The notes beneath the pieces were generated by a model. That model did not search any database. It was not told the DNA's origin and saw only the letters and a program-made list of their open reading frames with translations. This document shows, piece by piece, positions 1 through 7,521 of a stretch of 64,000 nucleotides of DNA. This stretch comes from Pseudomonas fluorescens (GTDB taxonomy: Bacteria > Pseudomonadota > Gammaproteobacteria > Pseudomonadales > Pseudomonadaceae), in assembly GCF_902497995.1 (NCBI RefSeq), contig NZ_CABVII010000011.1, forward strand, positions 122,386 through 186,385, in the 5' to 3' direction. The position numbers and the translations under genes are program-made. Each line of letters begins with the position of its first letter. Positions within the stretch are counted from its first letter, which is position 1.

Positions 1-731
1 TTGATGTACAGGTGTCCATCCCAGGAAAACATGTAAATTCCGTCGCCTGCGAAATCACGAATGCTGACGTCCACGAGAAGCGGATCGCGATGCTTGATCG
101 TTGGCGCCATTGACTGGCCCCATCCGGTGACCATCTTGAGATGGAAGTGCTCCTTAAACTCGACACCCATCTCGCGCAGATGCTGAGGGCTGACCCGGAC
201 GTCCTGGAGCATTTCCGGATAGTCGTGCGGGATCTGCCCGCCACCCATCGCAGCGCGGATGTCGTAATGCGCGATCCAGACCTCGTCACCCATCGCTCCA
301 GGACGATAGTAATCCAGCTCAATGACACCTCCGCCGTCATCGGCCTCGGCAACTGCAAGTAACCGCCTGCGAGCATCATCAGACAATCCTTTTCCTTGTT
401 TGGAAAGCATGTTCCGGACGATATCAGCTGCCGATTGGGAGTGGCTTTCACTATCGCCACTTTCTACTTCAGCAAGCTTTGAAATCTTGGGCTCACCACC
501 TGCGCCATGTTGAAGCCATTCGATTTTTACACCTAGCGCATCCGCTATAGCGCTCATCTTGGCGGGCCCTGGTAAGGCCTCACCATTTAGCCACTTGCTC
601 GAAGCCTTGGGGGTGACTTTGGCAATTTCTGCCAGGCGAGCCCCAGCGCCCCACTGGTCAATGCCGTGGGCGGAAAGCGCTTTTTTGAGGCGAGCAACGA
701 ACGCTGCGCGAATTTCTTCTATCTGAACCAT
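1..731 (-). CDS. CI-like phage repressor, HTH plus S24 peptidase (C-terminus cut by window)
   Basis: The lysogeny repressor should bind operators and shut off the early promoters; RecA-stimulated self-cleavage would induce the phage. Reading the reverse strand from the ATG at 731 gives about 243 residues before the window ends. Residues 1-75 form an XRE-type helix-turn-helix region (TPKASSKWLNGEALPGPAKM). The C-terminal part has the S24 signature around the nucleophile Ser (GQSMAPTI), followed by strands ending GHLYI at the window edge, just before the expected catalytic Lys. It is divergent from the Cro-like gene at 816. A perfect 7-1-7 palindrome overlaps its start codon, which suggests autoregulation. 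Confidence 0.9.
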   Translation of the reverse strand, partial: MVQIEEIRAAFVARLKKALSAHGIDQWGAGARLAEIAKVTPKASSKWLNGEALPGPAKMSAIADALGVKIEWLQHGAGGEPKISKLAEVESGDSESHSQSAADIVRNMLSKQGKGLSDDARRRLLAVAEADDGGGVIELDYYRPGAMGDEVWIAHYDIRAAMGGGQIPHDYPEMLQDVRVSPQHLREMGVEFKEHFHLKMVTGWGQSMAPTIKHRDPLLVDVSIRDFAGDGIYMFSWDGHLYI

Positions 732-800
732 TGGTTCAGCATCGCACGCCCTTGCATGTACTTTCAGTTCCGACATAATATGTACTGTAAGTTCATACAT
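724..800. promoter_or_regulatory. Immunity region: cI/cro operators and early promoter
   Basis: The palindrome TGAACCATTGGTTCA (724-738) overlaps the cI start. Two direct repeats, ATGTACTTTCAGTTC (756-770) and ATGTACTGTAAGTTC (780-794), match at 13 of 15 positions. Between and partly within them is a candidate rightward promoter, TTGCAT (752-757), a 16-nt spacer, then CATAAT (774-779). Repressor or Cro bound at the repeats would flank the -10. Site assignment is inference. Confidence 0.5.
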
Positions 801-815
801 TGACTCGGAGGCCTT

Positions 816-1055
816 ATGCGGCCGCTTAAGAAATCGATCAATGACGCTGGCGGCGTGCCGGTGGTTGCGCTGGCCTGCGAAAAGTCTCCTCGGGCCGTTT
901 ACAAGTGGCTTACCGCTGACTGCTTGCCGCGCACCGAATACACCGGTGAGACGCGCTATGCCGAGCGAATTGCTGCCCTAGCTGCTGCCAATGGAAAGCC
1001 GTTCGAACCGTCTTGGTTGCTCTCGGAAGCCCATCCCAAAAAAGCCGCCGCCTGA
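816..1055 (+). CDS. Cro-like HTH regulator
   Basis: A 79-residue protein divergent from the CI-like repressor, in the position and size expected for Cro. Residues 15-45 look like a compact helix-turn-helix (VVALACEKSPRAVYKWLTAD, then LPRTE), the pattern of Cro/YdaS-type phage regulators. It begins at an ATG with a GGAGG-like ribosome site just upstream. The likely role is turning down early transcription and repressor synthesis to favour lytic growth. The family call rests on the HTH pattern and position, not on a database match. Confidence 0.7.
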   Translation: MRPLKKSINDAGGVPVVALACEKSPRAVYKWLTADCLPRTEYTGETRYAERIAALAAANGKPFEPSWLLSEAHPKKAAA

Positions 1056-1090
1056 CCCAGTCCCGTCACACCGACCCCGGAAGTGAACCA

Positions 1091-1435
1091 ATGGCCTACG
1101 ACAACAAAAAGCATCGCAACACCCATCAGCTGAAGTCGCGGTTGAATGACAACGCTTACGCCGACCTCGTGACCGAAGCAGTCGAGCGCCAGATTCAGCC
1201 GGGCGCACTGGTTCGCGATCTCACTCTGGCGGCTTTGCAGTTCAAGCGGGACTACGGGTACTTCCCGCTGCTTGACGACAACGAGTTGGACGGCTTTCCG
1301 GCGCTGGGTGAACTGGCTCGCGAGCTGAAGATTCAACCTGGTGCACTGGCTCGCGAACTCATTCGGTCAGCCCTGCAGGCCAAGCGGGAGCAGGACGACA
1401 TGCCCCAGATCAACGACAAACAGCTCAGGGCCTGA
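1091..1435 (+). CDS. Small early phage protein with an internal duplication
   Basis: A 114-residue protein not assigned to a family. The start is the ATG at 1091, preceded by GGAAGTG at suitable spacing; the upstream open frame overlaps the cro-like gene. It holds two similar helical segments, residues 35-53 (IQPGALVRDLTLAALQFKR) and 81-99 (IQPGALARELIRSALQAKR). This suggests a tandemly repeated binding unit. The charged, helix-rich character would fit a small DNA-binding or accessory early protein, perhaps ribbon-helix-helix-like, but nothing visible proves it. Confidence 0.65.
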   Translation: MAYDNKKHRNTHQLKSRLNDNAYADLVTEAVERQIQPGALVRDLTLAALQFKRDYGYFPLLDDNELDGFPALGELARELKIQPGALARELIRSALQAKREQDDMPQINDKQLRA

Positions 1436-1457
1436 CGAGGCCATGGAGGAGGCGCCA

Positions 1458-1712
1458 ATGCCTGCATTACCAGAAGTAGGGCAGTACACGCAGGAAGAGA
1501 AGGACGGTCTTGAGAAGTGGGCTGACGAGGTTGGTATCGGTATGGATCAGCTGGCCGACCGGATCTTGCAGATGACAGAGCTGCGCGTAATCGAGCGGCG
1601 TAGTGCTGCTCGCCTCGCAGCAGATAAAGCCACCTTGCGAGGCCGCCTCGCTGCTCACTGCGCACAAGGGGCGCAGGCAGAGAACGTGGTTTCGATTTTC
1701 CCTGGTAGGTAA
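1458..1712 (+). CDS. Hypothetical early phage protein
   Basis: An 84-residue protein of unknown function in the early operon, 22 nt after the previous gene. The start at 1458 was chosen because GGAGGAGG lies just upstream; an in-frame ATG at 1443 is possible but leaves no room for that site. The sequence is acidic at the N-terminus (YTQEEKDGLEKWADEVG) and basic and helical later (RVIERRSAARLAADKATLRG). It has no membrane segment or recognised motif. It is followed at once by a GC-rich hairpin. Confidence 0.55.
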   Translation: MPALPEVGQYTQEEKDGLEKWADEVGIGMDQLADRILQMTELRVIERRSAARLAADKATLRGRLAAHCAQGAQAENVVSIFPGR

Positions 1713-1718
1713 CGGTCC

Positions 1719-1781
1719 GGCCCCTAATAAGGGGCCGCAATAGGGATTGAGCAAAGCGGGGCTGGCACCTAATAAGGGGCC
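1719..1781. repeat. Two copies of a CCTAATAAGGGGCC hairpin element
   Basis: GGCCCCTAATAAGGGGCC (1719-1736) is a 7-bp stem with a 4-nt loop. A near copy, GGCACCTAATAAGGGGCC, lies at 1764-1781. They sit in the 170-bp space between two early genes. There is no T-run, so they are not canonical intrinsic terminators; protein binding or RNA structure are alternatives. Confidence 0.6.
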
Positions 1782-1801
1782 AAAAAGAAAATAAGGTCAT
1801 G

Positions 1802-1828
1802 GGTTCATCCCTGATCAGTTGATGAACC
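1802..1828. promoter_or_regulatory. Inverted repeat upstream of the CII-family gene
   Basis: GGTTCATC (1802-1809) and GATGAACC (1821-1828) form 8-bp arms around an 11-bp spacer. The half-site TGAACC is shared with the palindrome at the cI start, so this may be a second repressor operator, upstream of the regulator gene at 1884. This is inference from motif similarity. Confidence 0.4.
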
Positions 1829-1883
1829 AATGATCGCCTTGTTGGCATTACGCCACCACGGAAACAGAAACGAGGTTTTACGA

Positions 1884-2306
1884 ATGGACAAGTTCTTGCG
1901 GGCCTGCCACGACGCGGTCAAGGACAATGAAGCGAAGTCGTTGAGCGCCAAGATGGGTGTTCCGCATGTGAGCCTGCTCCAGCGCGCAAACCCGGACAAC
2001 GACGCTCACCACCTGACTATTGAGCATCTGTACGGGATCTTGCTGCATACCGGCGACAAGGGCCCGCTGGCGGCTCTAGCTGACGAGTTCGGTTTTGATC
2101 TGGTGGCGCGTGAGCGTCCAGCGCCGAAGCCATTGTTGACTGCGCTAGGGCACCTGTCCGCCGAGTGCGGTGATGTGGGTCGCCTGATCTTCGATGCAAC
2201 CGCCGACAACCACATCAGCCAGCACGAAAAAGCCCAGGGCGATAAAGCCATCCAGGAAGCCATCGACGCGCTGCATGTTCTGCGCGAGTCGCTTAAGGCT
2301 GCCTGA
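1884..2306 (+). CDS. Phage regulatory CII-family protein
   Basis: A 140-residue protein resembling the phage CII/CP76 regulatory family. It opens MDKFLRACHDAVKDN, has a helix-turn-helix-like region (AKSLSAKMGVPHVSLLQRAN) and ends in helical, acidic sequence. Such proteins influence the lysis-lysogeny choice by activating repressor or integrase promoters. The ATG at 1884 is used because it has a purine-rich upstream site; the open frame extends 54 nt further up without a good site. A strong terminator follows directly, closing this early transcript. Confidence 0.7.
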   Translation: MDKFLRACHDAVKDNEAKSLSAKMGVPHVSLLQRANPDNDAHHLTIEHLYGILLHTGDKGPLAALADEFGFDLVARERPAPKPLLTALGHLSAECGDVGRLIFDATADNHISQHEKAQGDKAIQEAIDALHVLRESLKAA

Positions 2307-2317
2307 ATTTCAGACAC

Positions 2318-2347
2318 AAAAAAACCGACGTACGAGGTCGGTTTTTT
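2318..2347 (+). terminator. Intrinsic terminator after the CII-family gene
   Basis: AACCGAC pairs with GTCGGTT around a short loop, with an A-run before and a T-run after, so it could act in both directions. It separates the regulatory genes from the replication operon. Confidence 0.85.
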
Positions 2348-2377
2348 CAACAGCGGCAAAACTTTGTGGAGATGATT

Positions 2378-2494
2378 ATGCACAACCTAAGCACCCCCGG
2401 CAATACCCGTCTGGTCGTGACACTTTCCGAGCAATCGGAAAACGTGTCACGACTCAACGTCACGGTTGAATCTGAAACTGGAGAACAGCTGTGA
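2378..2494 (+). CDS. 38-residue phage protein coupled to the replication gene
   Basis: A small open frame from the ATG at 2378, with GTGGAGATG upstream. It ends TGA at 2492-2494, overlapping the GTG start of the next gene at 2491. The product opens MHNLSTPGNTRLVVTLSEQ and is polar with no membrane segment or known motif. The overlap suggests that its translation sets the level of the replication protein. The reality of the peptide is supported only by the ribosome site and the coupling. Confidence 0.5.
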   Translation: MHNLSTPGNTRLVVTLSEQSENVSRLNVTVESETGEQL

Positions 2495-3198
2495 GCACCA
2501 TAATCATGAGCTTGTGCTGGCCGCTTCAGGGCATGAGCGGACCACAAAAGGCTGTGCTGATTTCGTTGGCGGACAACGCTAACGACGAGGGAGTTTGCTG
2601 GCCTTCAGTTGCTCGTATTTCGGAACGTACCTGCCTTGCTGAAAGAACTGTCCAGACTGCGATCAAGTGGTTGGGCCAGGTTGGACTCTTGTCAGTTCGT
2701 GAGCGCATGGGTCGCTCGACCATGTACACCCTAACCCCGGCAGCATATGCACCCCAGCAAGAGCCGCACCCCGCAGCAGATGCACCGTCACCCCCGCAGC
2801 TGACGACACAAACCCCCGCAGCAGCCGCACCCAGAACCGTAATAGAACCATCAAGTGAACCATCACCTCTTGTCGGCGATGAACAAATCCCGAAAGTCTC
2901 GAAGGCGAAATGCCCAATCCAGGCAATCGTCGACTTGTTCAACAAAACAATTCCTGAATTCCCTCGGGTCGTGATGCTGACCAAGGATCGAATCGCCAAG
3001 ATCAATGCCCGCTGGAACGAAAGCGATGTGCATAAGGATCTCGGCTTCTGGGCTGAGTATTTCGCCCTGGTCCGTTCGAGCAAGTTTCTGATGGGGGAGG
3101 TGTCCGCTTCTGGTGGCAGCCCGTTCCGTTGCAACTTCGACTGGCTGATCGCCCCGAGCAACTTCGTGAAGGTTGTCGAGGGTAATTACCATGCGTGA
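2491..3198 (+). CDS. Phage replication protein with N-terminal winged HTH
   Basis: A 235-residue protein, GTG start, upstream of and overlapping dnaB by 8 nt, so it occupies the place of lambda O or a primosomal loader. Residues 12-70 form a winged helix of the kind in phage replication proteins (SGPQKAVLISLADNAND, then ARISERTCLAERTVQ). A Pro/Ala-rich linker covers about 85-130. The C-terminal third, about 145-235, is a compact domain likely to bind the helicase. The role inferred is binding of the phage origin and recruitment of DnaB. Confidence 0.75.
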   Translation: MSTIIMSLCWPLQGMSGPQKAVLISLADNANDEGVCWPSVARISERTCLAERTVQTAIKWLGQVGLLSVRERMGRSTMYTLTPAAYAPQQEPHPAADAPSPPQLTTQTPAAAAPRTVIEPSSEPSPLVGDEQIPKVSKAKCPIQAIVDLFNKTIPEFPRVVMLTKDRIAKINARWNESDVHKDLGFWAEYFALVRSSKFLMGEVSASGGSPFRCNFDWLIAPSNFVKVVEGNYHA

Positions 3199-4570
3199 TC
3201 CGCACAGCATCGAGGCCGAACACGGCCTGCTTGGCGCGATGATGCAGCGCCCTGAGCTGATCGACACCCTGAGCGACGACCTGTCCCCTGAATCGTTTTT
3301 CTTTCCCGAGAACGCAGAGGTGTACCGGGGGATCGTGGCGCTTCGCTCGGCTGGCAAAGCTGTCGACTTCCTCACGGTTGGCAATCACGTTGGCAATCTG
3401 CTGGACGGATCTCCTGCCTTCGCCTACTGCGCCGAAATCGTTAATGGCACTCCCAGCGTTGCCAATGCCAAGACCTACGCGGAAATCGTGCGGGAGCGGG
3501 CAATCGAGCGGGCACTGTTCGATCTGGGCGGCCAGGCGATGGATATCGCTCACAGTGATCAGGATGTGCAGGCGAAGATCGCCGCTGTCCAGGCTGCCGC
3601 CATGGCGATTGACTGCGGCTCGGGCGATGACGACATCGTCAAAGTCGGCGATGTGCTGGTCGATCAGCTGGAAGTTTGGCAGGACCGCCACGACCGCCAT
3701 GCCCGCGGTGAAACTCTCATCGGAATATCGACTGGCCTGAAAGACCTTGACGAGAAATTGGGTGGCCTACAGCCAGATCATCTGTACATCGTTGCCGGGC
3801 GTCCTGCCATGGGCAAGACCACCTTGGCGATGGGGTTTGTTCTCGAGGCAGCAGTGCGCCAAAGCAAGTCGGCACTCGTCATCAGCCTGGAGATGAATAA
3901 AGGTCAGCTGCTCGACCGGGCCGTGGCATCTGAGGGTCGTATCCCGCTCACCATGGTGAAGAACGGTACGGCATGCCAGAGCCACGGCGCGGAACTCGCG
4001 GCCGCGGCCGGTGTGCTGACCCGGGCCCCGCTGTACATCGCTGACCGCGCCGGATCATCGATTGGCCGCATTCGCTCATTGGCTCGCCGCCACAAGATGC
4101 GTTATGGCCTGGACCTGCTGATGATCGATTACTTGCAGCTGCTGGAAGGCGAGGGCGGCAACCGGACCGAAGAGGTCAGCAGCATTAGTCGCGGTTGCAA
4201 GCTGCTCGCCAAGGAGCTGGGCATTCCCGTCGTGCTGCTGAGCCAACTCTCCCGCAAATGCGAAGAACGCCCCAACAAGCGGCCAATCCCCTCGGACTTG
4301 AGGGAGTCAGGCGCCATCGAGCAGGACGCCGACGTGATCTTGTTCGTGTATCGCGACGAGGTCTATCACGAAAACACCGAAGCCAAGGGCATTGCCGAAA
4401 TCATCATCGGTAAGGGGCGCGACATTGAGATGGGCACGGTCCGCACGGCATTCCTTGGCCAGTACAACCGCTTTGAAAACCTTGCTGCCGGGTGGAAACC
4501 GGAGGCTGTCGAGCCACCGGCAAAGGTCACCAGCCTGGCCAACCGTTACCGTCAAAAGGAAACATTCTGA
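3191..4570 (+). CDS. dnaB: Replicative DNA helicase, DnaB family
   Basis: A 459-residue hexameric 5'-3' helicase that unwinds phage DNA at the fork. The N-terminal DnaB domain covers about 1-105, and the RecA-like ATPase domain about 175-445 with Walker A GRPAMGKTT (203-211) and a Walker B-type strand LLMIDYLQLL. The ATG at 3191 is chosen over an upstream TTG because it overlaps the preceding stop in the usual ATGNNNTGA way. Length is normal for the family. It is a phage-borne copy, in an operon with the HTH replication protein. Confidence 0.95.
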   Translation: MRDPHSIEAEHGLLGAMMQRPELIDTLSDDLSPESFFFPENAEVYRGIVALRSAGKAVDFLTVGNHVGNLLDGSPAFAYCAEIVNGTPSVANAKTYAEIVRERAIERALFDLGGQAMDIAHSDQDVQAKIAAVQAAAMAIDCGSGDDDIVKVGDVLVDQLEVWQDRHDRHARGETLIGISTGLKDLDEKLGGLQPDHLYIVAGRPAMGKTTLAMGFVLEAAVRQSKSALVISLEMNKGQLLDRAVASEGRIPLTMVKNGTACQSHGAELAAAAGVLTRAPLYIADRAGSSIGRIRSLARRHKMRYGLDLLMIDYLQLLEGEGGNRTEEVSSISRGCKLLAKELGIPVVLLSQLSRKCEERPNKRPIPSDLRESGAIEQDADVILFVYRDEVYHENTEAKGIAEIIIGKGRDIEMGTVRTAFLGQYNRFENLAAGWKPEAVEPPAKVTSLANRYRQKETF

Positions 4571-4779
4571 TGGACTCCAAGCGACTTGCTGTTCCCGAGC
4601 CGTCCACCTACCGCTTCGCGGTGTTCTGCTGCTCTTTCAAAATGGATTTGAGCAGCACGCCAGACCATGCCTTGGCGCTGTTCGCCGACGAGGCCATGGC
4701 CAATCGGTATGGCGCGTGGATGTGGCCTACAACGTTCGAGGTGGTTGACCGTCTCGCCCAACCGGAGATGACCGATTGA
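4570..4779 (+). CDS. Small hypothetical phage protein
   Basis: A 69-residue protein starting at the ATG that overlaps the dnaB stop (TGATG) and ending in a TTGA overlap with the recombinase start. Tight coupling on both sides supports it as a real gene. Its sequence (MDSKRLAVPEPSTYRFAVFC, ending EVVDRLAQPEMTD) has no recognised domain. Confidence 0.6.
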   Translation: MDSKRLAVPEPSTYRFAVFCCSFKMDLSSTPDHALALFADEAMANRYGAWMWPTTFEVVDRLAQPEMTD

Positions 4780-6104
4780 GCGCTCTGATCAAGACCCTGA
4801 CCGTGAAGCTGTCAGACACTGAAATTCAGCGCAACGCCAAGCTTGAGCATGTGCGTGACCTGCATGATGCGAGTCACCCGGCGTTGCACTTCCGTTATGC
4901 GAAGAACCGCGCGCGCGGGTCTTGGTACCTGCTGAATAAACGCCAGTGGCACCGCATCGGCGGCTTTCCTGATCTTTCCACCAAGCAGGTCGTCGCGGCC
5001 TTGCCAGCCGTGCGCCTGCGAGTTGCGGCTGATGGCGCTGCCAGCGTTTCAGGTTGGGTGACCGTCGGCGAACTGCTGGACTGGTTTGGCGATCGCATGG
5101 CCCGCTCCCGCGCGCTCTCTGCCAAGCGACGTTCAGCCGGCAAGTCGGCGATCAGTTGCCAGCTCAAACCACGCCTGGACGATCTGCTTATCCGCGACGT
5201 CAACGCCCAGACCCTCGACAAGCTGCTGATGTGGCCGGCACAGGAAGAATTGTCGCTGTCGTACGTCCAGCAGTTGTACCGCCTGCTCGCGGTGGCCTTC
5301 CGGCAGGCTCGCAAGTTGGACCTGATCCCGGCCAACCCGATGGCCGAGCTCAAGTTCATCCACTTCACGACGGCCCGCATCCTGCCAAAGCCCGCCCGCC
5401 TGCGCGATGTCCAGTTGCCCGAACTGGTGGCGCAGCTGACCGAGCGCTTCGAGAGCGCACCCGGTGACGCCATGCTGGCCTTGATGATGCTGTGCCACGG
5501 TACGCGGATCGGCGAAACCCGCCAGTCCCGCTGGGCCGACATTGCTCTGCCTGAGCGTGAGTGGTTCCTGCCGGCCGAGCACACCAAGAGCAAGACCGAG
5601 CTGCGGGTGCCGCTGACCGACCAAGTCTGCGCGTTGCTGCGCCGGTACCGTGACCTTCAGGCCGCCCAGGGGTATGAAGGCCCTTTCCTGTTCCCATCTC
5701 GCCGAGGCAAGGCTCTGAGCGATAACCAGGCCAGTGCAGTGTTCACCCGACTGGGGCACGGCGCTTGGACCAGTCACGACCTGCGCAAGGTGGCCCGTAC
5801 TGCTTGGACTGACCTCGGCGTAGACGGCCATATCGGCGAGATGTTGTTGAACCATTCGCTGGGCAAGATCGCTTCGACCTACATCAACACCCAGGCCAAG
5901 GAGCAGCGTCGTCTGGCGCTGGTGAAGTGGCACAACTGGTTAGATGAGCGCGGGTTCAAGGCGATCCACGAGCAGACAGGCGTTAGATATGAAGATTCGC
6001 AAAACCTCGCAGACGCCTTGAATAGCGCGGCCTGCGAGTCAACTCCGCAATTTGTTAAGGGCGAGGTATCAAAACATGCAGCAAGCACTGGGGCCTGGCT
6101 TTAG
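4776..6104 (+). CDS. Tyrosine recombinase (integrase family)
   Basis: A 442-residue site-specific recombinase with the full catalytic set: Arg244 (GTRIGE), Lys271 (HTKSK), His334 and Arg337 (HDLRK), His360 (NHSLGK) and Tyr369 (STYINT). Residues 1-90 look like an arm-binding domain and 95-200 like a SAM-like core-binding domain. The start is TTG at 4776, overlapping the previous stop. It lies inside the replication module, far from the att repeat at 34104. It could be the phage integrase in an unusual place or a second recombinase; which one is unclear without the left end of the prophage. Confidence 0.88.
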   Translation: MSALIKTLTVKLSDTEIQRNAKLEHVRDLHDASHPALHFRYAKNRARGSWYLLNKRQWHRIGGFPDLSTKQVVAALPAVRLRVAADGAASVSGWVTVGELLDWFGDRMARSRALSAKRRSAGKSAISCQLKPRLDDLLIRDVNAQTLDKLLMWPAQEELSLSYVQQLYRLLAVAFRQARKLDLIPANPMAELKFIHFTTARILPKPARLRDVQLPELVAQLTERFESAPGDAMLALMMLCHGTRIGETRQSRWADIALPEREWFLPAEHTKSKTELRVPLTDQVCALLRRYRDLQAAQGYEGPFLFPSRRGKALSDNQASAVFTRLGHGAWTSHDLRKVARTAWTDLGVDGHIGEMLLNHSLGKIASTYINTQAKEQRRLALVKWHNWLDERGFKAIHEQTGVRYEDSQNLADALNSAACESTPQFVKGEVSKHAASTGAWL

Positions 6105-6396
6105 CAAGGAAAGGGTCGAGCTGGAGCTTTGCCCGATGTGCAGGGGTAGAGCAGTCAAAAAAGGGGTGTTTTTCGAGCTGATCTGCACCCATTGCAACGG
6201 CTCAGGTTGGGTTGTTTCGGGTAGTAGGTTGGTGCTTTCTTCAGACGAGTTGGTAACCCAGTTGAGCTTTAAATTGCAGGAGGCTCAGCGCGAAATCACA
6301 GCACTCAAGCGTGCGCCGTATTTGTCGGGCGAGGGCGTGCAGTACCAACAGAACAACCGCCGGGGCGCCGGTGGCACGAATTACACAGGGGATTGA
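6076..6396 (+). CDS. Zinc-finger-like phage protein
   Basis: A 106-residue protein whose N-terminal half has two CxxC pairs, CPMCRGR and CTHCNGSG, the DnaJ-like zinc ribbon spacing. The second half is helical (KLQEAQREITALKRAP) and may form a short coiled coil. The ATG at 6076 has GAGGT upstream and lies inside the 3' end of the recombinase gene, overlapping it by 29 nt. It is just before the Q-like gene, so a role with RNA polymerase or in late control is possible but not shown. Confidence 0.65.
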   Translation: MQQALGPGFSKERVELELCPMCRGRAVKKGVFFELICTHCNGSGWVVSGSRLVLSSDELVTQLSFKLQEAQREITALKRAPYLSGEGVQYQQNNRRGAGGTNYTGD

Positions 6397-6399
6397 GCA

Positions 6400-6753
6400 A
6401 TGACCAGAGCAAAACAGTTCAATGATCGCACCGTGGAAGATCTGCTCGAGCATTGGGGTCGCTGGGTAGTGTTGGGGTCTTGCGTGTCCTGCTGTGCTTC
6501 ACGGGAAAACACCATCGCCGATCCGATGATCACCGACGATGAGGCTTTGCTCATAGATCGTCTGGTTGGTCGGCTTCGTAATCGCTACCCAGAGTGCGGC
6601 CGGGTAATTATCAAGTACTACACCTCGCGGCATGCGACTTTCAGGGATGTAGCGCGCGACTTGAAGTTCGGTGAAGAGAAGGCCCGGCAACTCTGGAAGG
6701 CGGGTGTCGCTTGGGTTGACGGTGCTCTAGAAACTCGCCGCGAAGCCGCTTGA
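6400..6753 (+). CDS. Q-like antitermination protein
   Basis: A 117-residue protein in the classical position of the late antiterminator: last early gene, followed by two intrinsic terminators and then the lysis and head genes. The sequence resembles phage antitermination Q-type proteins, with an N-terminal DLLEHWGRWV segment and a C-terminal sigma-like helix-turn-helix (HATFRDVARDLKFGEEKARQ). It should modify RNA polymerase at the late promoter so that it reads through the terminators at 6808-6880 into the structural genes. The function is inferred from position and this pattern. Confidence 0.7.
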   Translation: MTRAKQFNDRTVEDLLEHWGRWVVLGSCVSCCASRENTIADPMITDDEALLIDRLVGRLRNRYPECGRVIIKYYTSRHATFRDVARDLKFGEEKARQLWKAGVAWVDGALETRREAA

Positions 6754-6807
6754 CAGCCCCGGTCCCGATCTATAGATTTCTCGTTACTTTGCGGTTTTTC
6801 CGCGAGC

Positions 6808-6835
6808 AAAGCCCGACCCTAGAGTTGGGCTTTTT
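6808..6835 (+). terminator. First intrinsic terminator between Q-like gene and late genes
   Basis: AGCCC pairs with GGGCT across a loop of about 12 nt, followed by TTTTTG. It is the first of a tandem pair in the expected late-promoter to holin interval, and so a probable target of Q-dependent read-through. Confidence 0.8.
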
Positions 6836-6853
6836 GCTTTCTACAGTTCTTCG

Positions 6854-6880
6854 AGCCTCGGCATTTGCCGGGGCTTTTTC
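6854..6880 (+). terminator. Second intrinsic terminator before late genes
   Basis: AGCCTCGGC and GCCGGGGCT pair around an ATTT loop, followed by TTTTTC. With the terminator at 6808 it gives a strong double stop ahead of the holin gene. Confidence 0.85.
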
Positions 6881-6966
6881 GTTTTCGGCCCCACCACACC
6901 CATCGCTCCGAGCTGGGAGTGCTGTTGGGGCCGAACCTATTACTCGCCCCGTGAGGGCATATGAGA

Positions 6967-7296
6967 ATGAAAAATATGCCCGACAAACCTGACACCTGGC
7001 TGATGGTGATCGCGTGGCTTGGCCAGCATGCCCCAACGATTTATGCCGGTGCCTTGTCATTTGTTGTGGGTGCTCTTCGGATCATCTACGGCGGCGGCAC
7101 TCGACGACAGGCTTTGCTCGAAGCATCGCTTTGCACGCTGATCACCATTGGGCTTATCCCGCTACTCGAGTACTTCGGGCTGCCTCAGAACTTTGCGACG
7201 GCTGCCGGTGTGTTCATAGGTTTCCTTGGTGTGAAGAAGATCGCTGATTTGGCTGATCGTTTCGCTGATTTCAGATTGCCCAGACGGCAGGAGTGA
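6967..7296 (+). CDS. Phage holin, lambda-type family
   Basis: A 109-residue membrane protein with three likely transmembrane stretches (around WLMVIAWLGQHAPTIYAGAL, CTLITIGLIPLLEYFGL and TAAGVFIGFLGVKKIADLA) and a charged tail, the pattern of class I holins. It should form the membrane holes that let the endolysin reach the peptidoglycan. The ATG at 6967 has GAGGG 9 nt upstream; the in-frame ATG at 6961 would be too close to it. The endolysin lies 24 kb away at 30848, so the lysis cassette is split. Confidence 0.75.
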   Translation: MKNMPDKPDTWLMVIAWLGQHAPTIYAGALSFVVGALRIIYGGGTRRQALLEASLCTLITIGLIPLLEYFGLPQNFATAAGVFIGFLGVKKIADLADRFADFRLPRRQE

Positions 7297-7298
7297 CC

Positions 7299-7493
7299 AT
7301 GCAACTTATCGAAAATTGGAAACAGGCCCTGAAGATGACCAGTGTGCAGGCTGGTGCCTCAGTAGTCGCGCTGGGTGTTGCTGAGCAGTTGATGCCTCAG
7401 CTTCAGACCATCCTGCCGCCGGTGGCCTATGCCGTCCTCGGTGTCATCGTGATGATCGCCCGCGTGGTCCTGCAGCCGAAGCTGGCCAAGTAA
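7299..7493 (+). CDS. Small membrane protein next to the holin (possible antiholin)
   Basis: A 64-residue protein starting 2 nt after the holin stop with CAGGAG upstream. It has two hydrophobic segments (ASVVALGVAEQLMP and LPPVAYAVLGVIVMIARVVL) and a short basic end. Its position and size fit a second holin or antiholin that sets lysis timing. A structural role is also possible. Confidence 0.6.
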   Translation: MQLIENWKQALKMTSVQAGASVVALGVAEQLMPQLQTILPPVAYAVLGVIVMIARVVLQPKLAK

Positions 7494-7521
7494 GGGCTCT
7501 TTGTTGTGACGGGGGTGACTG

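Noticed and set aside
1333..1848. 171-codon reverse-strand open frame in the early region
   Set aside because: It runs opposite to two coupled early genes with good ribosome sites, and its translation is Arg/Pro-rich shadow sequence.
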